DNA from: DASXHZ01 sp036488085
GTDB taxonomy: Bacteria; Acidobacteriota; Thermoanaerobaculia; Gp7-AA8
DNA: 9,624 nt
Assembly: GCA_036488085.1 (NCBI GenBank)
Contig: DASXHZ010000097.1
Coordinates: 1-9,624 of the forward strand
Direction of reading: 5' to 3'
Every line of letters starts with the position of its first letter. Positions within the stretch are counted from its first letter, which is position 1. This document shows, one piece after another, positions 1-5,288 of the stretch. The position numbers and the translations under genes are program-made. Under the pieces are notes generated by a model. The model was not told the origin of the DNA, did not search any database, and saw only the letters and a list, made by a program, of their open reading frames with translations.

Positions 1-1
1 A

Positions 2-565
2 GCATCGATGCTCATCACGCTCGCCGCTTGTACCGGCGGGAAGGAGAGCAACGCCGCCGAGGAGCAGCTTCACAAGAAGAACTCGATCTCGGGAGCCGCG
101 ACGACCACCACGCCGCAGCCTGCGGTTCCGACCGATCCGCAGAAGGACCTGAAGACGATCTCGAAGGCGATTCCGATCTACGCCGGCGCGCAGTTCCGCC
201 AGGACCTGACGCAGCACGACGAAGTGATGATCCGGAATCAATACGGTCCCCAATCGCAGGTCTACACCCTCGCGACCGACGACTCGTACCCACAGGTCTA
301 TCACTACTACACGACGTACCTCGCCCAGTTCCGTGCCTACGCTCCGACCGCCCCCTTTCCTCCCGAGCAGCAGAACTGGCGGACGATGGAAGTGCAGTTG
401 AACCAGGCGATGCAGGACCCGTTCATCCCCGGCGACACGATCGCCCAGAGCGGGAAACAGGTGATCCTCCAGATCGCCGAAACGGAAGCCGAGCCGAAAA
501 CAGTCATACGCTACATCGTCACGCCAGCAGCAAGCGCCGGCGCGACGCAAGTAGCGGGCAAATAG
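2..565 (+). CDS. Putative lipoprotein of unknown function (5' partial)
   Basis: The frame is open from the left edge to TAG at 563-565. The first ATG in the window (base 8) gives a start reading MLITLAAC, in which LAAC is a good lipobox. Only seven residues would precede the cysteine and none is basic, so the true start with the signal-peptide n-region probably lies left of the window. After the cysteine comes a low-complexity stretch rich in Thr, Pro and Ala (about residues 14-43 from that ATG). A folded part follows, starting with IPIYAGAQF and rich in Tyr and Gln (PQVYHYYTTYLAQF). The IPIYAGA phrase resembles the P-x-Y-P-G-A openings of small bacterial lipoproteins, but I do not recognise a named family. 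The inferred product is lipid-anchored and faces the periplasm. Its stop overlaps the GTG of the next gene by one base, suggesting co-transcription and translational coupling. Confidence 0.7.
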   Translation, partial: ASMLITLAACTGGKESNAAEEQLHKKNSISGAATTTTPQPAVPTDPQKDLKTISKAIPIYAGAQFRQDLTQHDEVMIRNQYGPQSQVYTLATDDSYPQVYHYYTTYLAQFRAYAPTAPFPPEQQNWRTMEVQLNQAMQDPFIPGDTIAQSGKQVILQIAETEAEPKTVIRYIVTPAASAGATQVAGK

Positions 566-1365
566 TGTTTCCCTGGCGTCGAATTCTGATCCCTACCGAC
601 TTCTCCACGGCGTCGACGTGGGTGTTCGATGATGCTGTGCGCATCGCCGGGAGCACGGGCGCCGAGATCGTCATCCTCCACATCCGGATGACGTGGACCG
701 CGCACCCCGCGGAGTTGCGTCTCCCCGCCGACCCTGCGATCTACGAATATGCGGAGCGGATCGAGCTCGAGAAACTCCGCGACCGCGTGAAGCGTGCGAA
801 CGCCGCGATCGCTACCCGCCTCGTCGTGAAGAGCGCTCCCGATCCGGGCGGCGAGATTGCGCGCACCGCGAAAGACGAAGGAATCGACCTCGTCGTCATG
901 TCGACCCACGCGCGCCACCACGTCGCCCATCTTCTTCTCGGATCGACGACGCGCGCGGTGATCACGAAGACCGCTGTCCCGCTCCTCGCTATCCGGTATG
1001 GCATTCACACCCACCGTTCGATGCACCGCCTCGTCGTACCGGTGCATGAGAAGCAGCACGCGCGCGCAGCGCTCGACCTCGCCGCCGCGGTCGCCGCACG
1101 CCAGGGCGGCGAGCTCCATCTCGTCACCGTGTGCGCCGACCGCGAACGAACGGACGCCGAGAAGTTCCTGGAAGAGGTCTCCGCCGGCATCCCGACCGCG
1201 ATGAAGACGGTCGTCGCGGGAGACGACGTCGAGCGCGAGGTCGTCCGCTACACCGAAAAGGCGGACGCCGATGCCATTTTCGTCAATGCCGCCGACGCCC
1301 CGAGCCCGCTCAAGATCGAGATCGTACGGAAGGCGCCCGTTCCGGTGATGATTGTCCCCGCATGA
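565..1365 (+). CDS. Tandem-domain universal stress protein (UspA superfamily)
   Basis: This 266-residue cytoplasmic protein has two Usp-like alpha/beta domains, about residues 5-145 and 153-266. Domain 1 starts RRILIPTDFS, with the conserved Asp12 of the nucleotide-binding fold, and ends with LLLGSTTRAVI and PVPLLAI-like strands. The ATP-binding signature of the family is G-x2-G-x9-G-S/T. Here it reads S113-x2-A116-x9-G126-S127, so two of three glycines are replaced. Domain 2 (LVVPVHEKQHARAALDLA) lacks the signature altogether and ends PVMIVPA. ATP binding is therefore doubtful; the protein may be of the non-ATP-binding type. GTG at 565 is chosen as the start: it overlaps the upstream TAG (TAGTG), and the frame further upstream is arginine-rich shadow of the lipoprotein gene. 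The stop overlaps the next ATG (ATGA). It probably acts in stress survival; the target is unknown. Confidence 0.88.
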   Translation: MFPWRRILIPTDFSTASTWVFDDAVRIAGSTGAEIVILHIRMTWTAHPAELRLPADPAIYEYAERIELEKLRDRVKRANAAIATRLVVKSAPDPGGEIARTAKDEGIDLVVMSTHARHHVAHLLLGSTTRAVITKTAVPLLAIRYGIHTHRSMHRLVVPVHEKQHARAALDLAAAVAARQGGELHLVTVCADRERTDAEKFLEEVSAGIPTAMKTVVAGDDVEREVVRYTEKADADAIFVNAADAPSPLKIEIVRKAPVPVMIVPA

Positions 1366-1871
1366 GCGAGCTGCAGATCCGCACCGCAACCGAAGCCGAC
1401 GTCCCGCTGATCCTCCAGTTCATCCGCGACCTCGCCGAATACGAACGGAGCCCGCACGAAGTAGAGGCCACCGAAGAGTCATTGCGAACGACGCTGTTCG
1501 GCAACCCGAAGTTCGCGGAGGTGTTGATCGGAGAAGACGAAGGCGCAGCGGTGGCGTTCGCGCTCTTCTTTCACAACTACTCCACGTGGACAGGAAAGCC
1601 TGGGCTCTATCTCGAGGACCTCTTCGTCAAGCCGGAAGCGCGGCGTCATGGACACGGCCGGACGCTGCTATCGCGCCTTGCCGCCATCGCGAAGGAACGC
1701 AACTGCGCGCGCTTCGAGTGGGCGGTTCTCGATTGGAACACCCCGGCGATCGAGTTCTACAAGTCAATCGGCGCCGTTGCGATGTCGGAGTGGCACGTGA
1801 TGCGCGTGAGCGGAGGCGCCCTCGATGCACTCGCGTGTTACCCTGCGTCGCCTCGCACCTCGCGGAGTTAG
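1362..1871 (+). CDS. GNAT N-acetyltransferase, SAT1-like (diamine/thialysine type)
   Basis: This 169-residue acetyl-CoA-dependent N-acetyltransferase has the layout of the spermidine/spermine (SAT1/SAT2) branch. RTATEADVPLILQFIRDLAEYE forms strand 1 and the first helices. LYLEDLFVKPEARRHGHGRTLL (residues 83-103) is motif A, with the acetyl-CoA pyrophosphate loop R94-x2-G97-x-G99. FEWAVLDWNTPAIEFYKSIGA (119-138) is motif B with the conserved W-N-x-P-A-I and FY. Likely substrates are polyamines, thialysine or similar primary amines; the sequence does not settle which. ATG at 1362 overlaps the USP stop (ATGA), so translation is probably coupled. The family-like part ends near residue 158 (GGALDALA). 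About eleven extra residues follow, and the TAG stop (1869-1871) lies inside the tRNA-Val gene. Confidence 0.88.
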   Translation: MSELQIRTATEADVPLILQFIRDLAEYERSPHEVEATEESLRTTLFGNPKFAEVLIGEDEGAAVAFALFFHNYSTWTGKPGLYLEDLFVKPEARRHGHGRTLLSRLAAIAKERNCARFEWAVLDWNTPAIEFYKSIGAVAMSEWHVMRVSGGALDALACYPASPRTSRS

Positions 1872-1936
1872 CTCAGTGGTAGAGCGTCTGCTTTACACGC
1901 AGGTGGTCACAGGTTCGAATCCTGTACTCCGCACCA
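1862..1936 (+). tRNA. tRNA-Val (anticodon UAC)
   Basis: A complete cloverleaf is visible. The acceptor is GCGGAGT pairing with ACTCCGC (1926-1932). The D-arm is GCTC...GAGC, the anticodon stem TCTGC/GCAGG with loop TTTACAC giving TAC at positions 34-36, and the T-arm ACAGG-TTCGAAT-CCTGT. Discriminator A1933 is followed by an encoded CCA (1934-1936). The mature body is 72 nt plus CCA. It reads valine GUA and, through wobble, other GUN codons. Its first ten bases overlap the acetyltransferase reading frame. No promoter stands out just upstream, so it is probably processed from the preceding operon transcript. Confidence 0.97.
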
Positions 1937-1968
1937 GCGGGCCGCAAAGGAAATAGACTTCGCGCCCC

Positions 1969-2343
1969 ATGTTCCCCTTCCGCCGCAAGCGCGCGCTTCT
2001 GCTCGATGACGACCACGCCATGCGGCGGCTCATCACGCTCCTCCTGAAGCGCGCCGGATACAGCGTCGACTGCGTCGGCAGCGGGAACGAGGCGATCGAC
2101 GCCATCGGCAACAATGACTACACCGCCATCCTCCTCGACCTCATGATGCCGCTCGAGGGCGGCATGACCGTCATCCGCCATCTCCGCAAGACCGCGCCGT
2201 CGAAGCTGCGCCGGGTCGTGGTCGTCAGCGGTGCGCCGGATGCGGTCACCGACCCGTTTCGCGACGACATCTACGCCGTCGTCCGCAAGCCCTTCCGGCA
2301 CGACGAGATGATCGAGACGGTTACGAAACTCGCCAAGACGTAG
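1969..2343 (+). CDS. Stand-alone response regulator receiver (CheY-like)
   Basis: This 124-residue single-domain receiver has no output domain. After a basic N-terminus (FPFRRKR) comes ALLLDDDHAM, with the acidic metal-binding pocket at D13-D15. AILLDLMMP follows with phospho-acceptor Asp57, then VVVVSGAP with Ser87 as the switch Ser/Thr, and VVRKPFR with the invariant Lys107. All key receiver residues are present, so it should be phosphorylatable by a histidine kinase, none of which is encoded nearby. Length is normal for CheY-type proteins. ATG at 1969 lies 32 bases after the tRNA CCA. The only Shine-Dalgarno-like stretch (AAAGGA, 1946-1951) is about 17 bases away, so translation may be weak. 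It could act as a phosphorelay intermediate or a protein-interaction switch. Confidence 0.9.
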   Translation: MFPFRRKRALLLDDDHAMRRLITLLLKRAGYSVDCVGSGNEAIDAIGNNDYTAILLDLMMPLEGGMTVIRHLRKTAPSKLRRVVVVSGAPDAVTDPFRDDIYAVVRKPFRHDEMIETVTKLAKT

Positions 2344-2352
2344 GACGACGAC

Positions 2353-3471
2353 CTAGGCGATATCGCTTCCGCTCTGCGGGATCCCGAACGATCGCTTGTA
2401 GATGTCGATCACGGACATCAATAGAGAGAAGACCAGCGGTCCGATCACGAGTCCGATGAACCCGAACGCGTCCATCCCGCCGATGACCGAGATCAGGAGC
2501 GGGATCGCCGGCATGTGCGCCTTGCCGCGCATTGTCCAGGTACGGATCACGTTGTCGACCAGCGAGGTGCACGTGATCCCCCAAATGACGAGAAAGATGG
2601 CGCCGAAATAGCCGCGGTCGCCCATCGACGCCGAGATGAAAAGATAGATCGCCGCCGGCACCCACACCACCGCGGCGCCGACCATCGGCAGCATCGACAG
2701 CACCATCGCCACGAAACCCCAGAAGATCGCCGCCGGAACGTGTGCGATCGCGAGTCCGATGCCGGTGACTACCCCCTGTGCGATGGCCGTGAACACGTGG
2801 CCTTTGAACGTCGCATCGACCACGCCTTTGAACTTCTCGCCGAACTCGCGGTCGTACTCCGCCGGCAGCGGCGAGAGAAGCGCCAGCTCCCGCAGAATCG
2901 CCTCCCCTTCGACGAAGAAGAAGAACGCGGAGAGCAGCACCATCGCGAACGTCAGCGCCAGGCCCGCGACGCCGCCGACGATCGCCGCCCCGTTGCGCGC
3001 GACCCACCCCGGAATCTCACGCACTACGGGAAGAAACAGACGCTCCGGGCTGACGCTCGCCGGATCGAACGTCGGCGCGAAGCGCTTCACCCACATCAAA
3101 TGGCCGGCCACATTGACACGCGCGAGCAGCCGCTCCGCGCTCCCGTTCTGGAAATTGGCAATAACGCCGTTCGCCTGCTGGACGAGAAGCATGCCGAGGA
3201 TCGCGGCCGGAACGATGATCAACAGCAGGATGCCGATGACCATGATCAGCGCTGCGAGGTTTTCGCGGCCCTTCACCCTCGTTCGAACGCGCAGATAGAT
3301 CGGGTACGTGATTGTCGCGAACACCGCGCCGAGGATGATCGCGTCGATGAACGGGCGGATGATGAGCCACGTCGCCCAGAGGATGACCAGCGTGATCAGT
3401 GCGAAACAGACGATCCCTGCCAAGCGCCATTCGCGGCGGCGTTCGGCTGGATCGTTCGGCGTAATGATCAT
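2353..3471 (-). CDS. AI-2E (PerM/TqsA) family transmembrane protein
   Basis: This 372-residue polytopic inner-membrane protein is of AI-2E family length. Hydrophobic segments lie at about residues 16-39, 41-60, 71-97, 161-187, 224-245, 247-275, 287-303 and 321-355, matching the family's eight helices. The soluble loop between the third and fourth is also typical. Family-like phrases include AIAQGVVTGIGL, LPMVGAAVVWVPAAIYLF, TSLVDNVIRTW and GGMDAFGFIGLVIGPL. Members export autoinducer-2 (TqsA) or act as ion/proton-coupled exporters; the substrate cannot be deduced here. The ATG directly follows the TAA of the upstream LuxR-type gene with no gap and no Shine-Dalgarno of its own, so translation is probably coupled. 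It converges on the receiver gene, with only 9 bases between the two stops and no clear terminator. Confidence 0.92.
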   Translation of the reverse strand: MIITPNDPAERRREWRLAGIVCFALITLVILWATWLIIRPFIDAIILGAVFATITYPIYLRVRTRVKGRENLAALIMVIGILLLIIVPAAILGMLLVQQANGVIANFQNGSAERLLARVNVAGHLMWVKRFAPTFDPASVSPERLFLPVVREIPGWVARNGAAIVGGVAGLALTFAMVLLSAFFFFVEGEAILRELALLSPLPAEYDREFGEKFKGVVDATFKGHVFTAIAQGVVTGIGLAIAHVPAAIFWGFVAMVLSMLPMVGAAVVWVPAAIYLFISASMGDRGYFGAIFLVIWGITCTSLVDNVIRTWTMRGKAHMPAIPLLISVIGGMDAFGFIGLVIGPLVFSLLMSVIDIYKRSFGIPQSGSDIA

Positions 3472-4116
3472 TTACAGCGTGACGATACCAAGTCTCGCCG
3501 CGTGAACGACCGCCTCAGTGCGCGTCTCCGCGCCGAGCTTCCCGAGGATCGCATTCACGTGGAACTTGATCGTGTGCTCGGTGATGCCGAGCCGCGACGC
3601 GATCTCCTTGTTCGTCATGCCTGCGGAGAGAAGATGCAGCACCTCGTTCTCCCGCGCCGTCAGCGGCTCGAGCAAACTATCCCCTCTCCCTTCGGGAGAG
3701 GGTGGCCGAAGGCCGGGTGAGGGGCGTGCACCAGCCCTAAATTGACCTTCCCCATCAATCACGCGAAGCCCTTCCGCGATCGCCCGAAGCGCCGCGTGGA
3801 TCTGGCGCGGCGACGAGTTGCGCGAGATCACCCCTCGCGCGCCAGCGGCGAGCGCCTCGGACGCCTGCCCGAGATCGGTCACGAGCAGGAGCGACGGCGT
3901 CTCGCACTTGCCGATGGTCACACCCGCATCGATCAGCGCCACGTCTCCGTCGCAGTCGACGACCAGGATGTCCTCGAACTCGCGAAGGATCGTGGCAAGT
4001 CCGACGCGTGCAAGCGGATCGCGTCCCGCCACGACGATGCGCAGCAGATCGCTGGCGGCGCCCGCGAGCACATTCGCGCCGCCGGCATAGGCCGGAGTCT
4101 GCGGAATCGGCAGCAT
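3472..4116 (-). CDS. NarL/LuxR-type regulator with atypical receiver
   Basis: This 214-residue protein pairs an N-terminal receiver-like domain (about 24-118) with a C-terminal LuxR helix-turn-helix (about 152-210). The DNA-binding part is canonical: LTARENEVLHLLSAGMTNKE, then IASRLGITEHTIKFHVNAIL. The receiver-like part starts LRIVVAGRDPLARVGLATIL and ends ARGVISRNSSPRQIHAAL. It lacks the paired acidic residues, and the conserved Lys before the last helix is replaced (SRNS where family members have LKDA). Phosphorylation control is therefore doubtful. The linker (about 129-148) is encoded by a GC-rich palindromic repeat. ATG at 4116 is preferred over TTG at 4119 because GAGGTG (complement of 4122-4127) sits 5 bases before the ATG but only 2 before the TTG. 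It is co-directional with and abuts the AI-2E gene, which it may control. Confidence 0.86.
   Translation of the reverse strand: MLPIPQTPAYAGGANVLAGAASDLLRIVVAGRDPLARVGLATILREFEDILVVDCDGDVALIDAGVTIGKCETPSLLLVTDLGQASEALAAGARGVISRNSSPRQIHAALRAIAEGLRVIDGEGQFRAGARPSPGLRPPSPEGRGDSLLEPLTARENEVLHLLSAGMTNKEIASRLGITEHTIKFHVNAILGKLGAETRTEAVVHAARLGIVTL
3681..3724. repeat. GC-rich palindromic dispersed-type repeat inside a gene
   Basis: Two adjacent hairpins are visible: a perfect 9-bp stem CCCTCTCCC / GGGAGAGGG (3682-3690 and 3694-3702, loop TTC), then GGCC-GAA-GGCC (3704-3714), followed by GGGTGAGGGG. This arrangement matches a widespread family of REP-like repeats normally found between genes in many GC-rich bacteria (recalled, not searched). 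Read on the minus strand it encodes the PSPGLRPPSPEGRG stretch of the regulator's interdomain linker without breaking the frame. No second copy occurs in this window. Confidence 0.75.
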
Positions 4117-4171
4117 CAAGTCACCTCAACGAGGATAACGCAACTGCATTCCCAGACTATGATTCGCCGCC
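4117..4171. promoter_or_regulatory. Divergent control region of the LuxR-type gene and rfbC
   Basis: These 55 bases separate two divergent genes. On the plus strand TATGAT (4158-4163) is a strong -10-like box whose 3' end lies 8 bases before the rfbC GTG, so transcription should start at or next to the start codon. No good -35 is visible 17 bases upstream. On the minus strand GAGGTG (4122-4127) is the regulator's ribosome binding site. A weak -10-like GTTATC lies further upstream on the same strand (4134-4139). Both calls rest on motif inspection only. Confidence 0.45.
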
Positions 4172-4711
4172 GTGAAATTCATCGAGACCCCGCTCCCTGG
4201 AGTGATTCTGATCGAGCCCCGCGTCTTCGGCGACGCCCGCGGTTTTTTCATGGAGACGTACCGCGCCGACCTCTTTCGCGCGCACGGTATCGACGAGACG
4301 TTCGTGCAGGACAACCACTCCCGCTCCGCGCGCGGCGTCCTGCGAGGACTGCACTACCAGGAGCCGCACCCCCAGGGAAAACTCGTCCGCTGCACGCGCG
4401 GCTCGCTGTTCGACGTCGCCGTCGACATCCGCCGCGGCTCGCTGTCGTTCGGCAAGTGGTACGGCGTGACGCTCTCGGAAGAGAACAAGTCGCTGCTCTG
4501 GATCCCCCCCGGCTTCGCCCACGGCTTCTGCGCCCTGTCCGACGACGCGGAGCTGGTCTACAAGACCACCGAAATCTACCGTCCAGAGTACGACCGCGCC
4601 GTCCTCTGGAACGACCCCACGATCGCGATCGAATGGCCGATCAGCGACCCGACGCTTTCCGCAAAAGACGCCGCCGCGCCGCTGTTGCGCGACGCGATTT
4701 TGCCGGCTTGA
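4172..4711 (+). CDS. rfbC: dTDP-4-dehydrorhamnose 3,5-epimerase
   Basis: This 179-residue RmlC-type cupin converts dTDP-4-dehydro-6-deoxy-D-glucose to dTDP-4-dehydro-L-rhamnose, the third step of dTDP-L-rhamnose synthesis for surface polysaccharides. Diagnostic motifs in order are IEPRVFGDARGFFMETY (14-30), VQDNHSRSARGVLRGLHYQ (45-63) with catalytic His61, and PQGKLVRCTRG with Lys70. Then come FDVAVDIRRGS, WIPPGFAHGFCALSDDAELVYK (110-131) with the general-acid Tyr130, and YDRAVLWNDP (140-149). Length matches the family. The start is GTG at 4172, directly before the KFIETPLPGV opening typical of the family. No Shine-Dalgarno is evident, consistent with the close -10 box. The rfbA, rfbB and rfbD partners are not in the window, so the gene is isolated or at a cluster edge. 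Confidence 0.96.
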   Translation: MKFIETPLPGVILIEPRVFGDARGFFMETYRADLFRAHGIDETFVQDNHSRSARGVLRGLHYQEPHPQGKLVRCTRGSLFDVAVDIRRGSLSFGKWYGVTLSEENKSLLWIPPGFAHGFCALSDDAELVYKTTEIYRPEYDRAVLWNDPTIAIEWPISDPTLSAKDAAAPLLRDAILPA

Positions 4712-4736
4712 CTCCCACCCGACCCGCCCATACCAT
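4708..4736 (+). promoter_or_regulatory. Sigma-70-type promoter for tRNA-Asp
   Basis: TTGACT (4708-4713, one mismatch to TTGACA) and TACCAT (4731-4736, keeping the key T, A and final T of TATAAT) are separated by exactly 17 bases. Transcription should start near 4743, about 54 bases before the tRNA. The -35 box overlaps the rfbC stop codon (4709-4711), so the tRNA has its own promoter although rfbC is close upstream. Confidence 0.6.
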
Positions 4737-4796
4737 GCGCGCTCCCTCGGGGAATGCACTCTGCTGAAGTGCCGTTACCGAGGTTTCCTACGACGC

Positions 4797-4873
<77 letters not shown>

Positions 4874-4888
4874 ACTAAATGACTCGCT

Positions 4889-4911
4889 CGCCGCCGCTTG
4901 GGTGGTGTTTT
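4889..4911 (+). terminator. Probable intrinsic terminator after tRNA-Asp
   Basis: CGCCGCC (4889-4895) can pair with GGTGGTG (4901-4907) through seven pairs, two of them G-U, around the loop GCTTG. Four T residues follow directly (4908-4911). It lies 16 bases after the CCA of tRNA-Asp. The T-run is short, so efficiency is uncertain. Confidence 0.5.
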
Positions 4912-4991
4912 CCTCTTGTGCGGCCTTCTTTCGGAAGTTGCAAGTCGCCAGCTTTCCTGAGTTCATGAACACGCAACATCCGTGCGGCCAA

Positions 4992-5085
4992 GGCGGATCA
5001 GGCACATGCGATTGAACAGCGATCCGTCCAATGAAGCGCGCCTGATGCTGGGCGATGCCCAGGGGAAGCTTCCGTGAGATCCGCC
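4992..5085 (+). other. Possible structured leader with a 23-codon ORF
   Basis: GGCGGATC (4992-4999) is exactly complementary to GATCCGCC (5078-5085). Inside this, AGGC (5000-5003) pairs with GCCT (5040-5043), and ATTG (5011-5014) with CAAT (5029-5032). A perfect hairpin CTGGGC-GAT-GCCCAG occupies 5048-5062, and a palindrome GGAAGCTTCC lies at 5064-5073. Together they could form a multibranch RNA closed by an 8-bp stem. An ORF from ATG 5006 to TGA 5077 (MRLNSDPSNEARLMLGDAQG...) fits within it. I do not recognise a known riboswitch or peptide. In GC-rich DNA some of these pairings are expected by chance. Confidence 0.2.
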
Positions 5086-5275
5086 ACCAATCACTTCATC
5101 CAGCCGGTGTCGCCGTGTCCGAGAGTGACGAAGAGCGGGGATGTCGACGGACGAGACGGACTGCAGGCGGCCGCGGCTGGTTCGCCCGCACATTTCGGTG
5201 ACGAGGCACCCGATGCGCTTGCGTACGCGATACCCTCGGCGTGCGCCGCTTCGCGGCGGCGACGACCGAGGTTTC

Positions 5276-5281
5276 AGGTGG
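5276..5281 (+). promoter_or_regulatory. Ribosome binding site fixing the start at 5289
   Basis: AGGTGG lies 7 bases before ATG 5289, a near-ideal Shine-Dalgarno spacing. It favours this start over the in-frame GTG at 5241, whose extra residues (MRRFAAATTEVSGG) show no hydrophobic or conserved content. Confidence 0.75.
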
Positions 5282-5288
5282 AACTGCC

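Larger units (their letters stand above)
4912..5288. other. Non-coding stretch before the binding-protein operon
   Basis: I see no convincing gene here. Open frames on both strands are arginine-rich, lack family motifs and overlap each other. The stretch contains a cluster of inverted repeats (4992-5085, listed separately) and a short hairpin CGCCGC-TTC-GCGGCG (5244-5258) about 30 bases before the ATG at 5289. That hairpin lacks a T-run, so it is not a standard terminator. No promoter with both boxes was found for the downstream gene. Confidence 0.5.

Noticed and set aside
28..564. Long in-frame upstream extension of the universal stress protein
   Set aside because: This part is highly arginine-rich, overlaps the lipoprotein gene in another frame and has no Usp features. 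The Usp domain begins right after GTG 565.
1873..2301. Minus-strand open frames across tRNA-Val and the receiver gene
   Set aside because: They contain the tRNA-derived phrase TGFEPVTTC/YRIRTCDHLR and antisense of the receiver; there is no independent support.
3681..3702. The 9-bp hairpin as a transcription terminator
   Set aside because: It has no T-run on either strand and lies inside a coding sequence; it fits a dispersed repeat better.
2515..3720. 401-codon plus-strand open frame opposite the AI-2E gene
   Set aside because: Its composition (Arg, Asp, His and Gln rich) is typical of the complement of a GC-rich gene. The minus-strand frame has clear membrane helices and family motifs.
4981..5110. 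Group II intron 5' end (a GTGCGGCC start with folded sequence after it)
   Set aside because: No domain V-like hairpin and no reverse transcriptase follow; the match is limited to a few bases.
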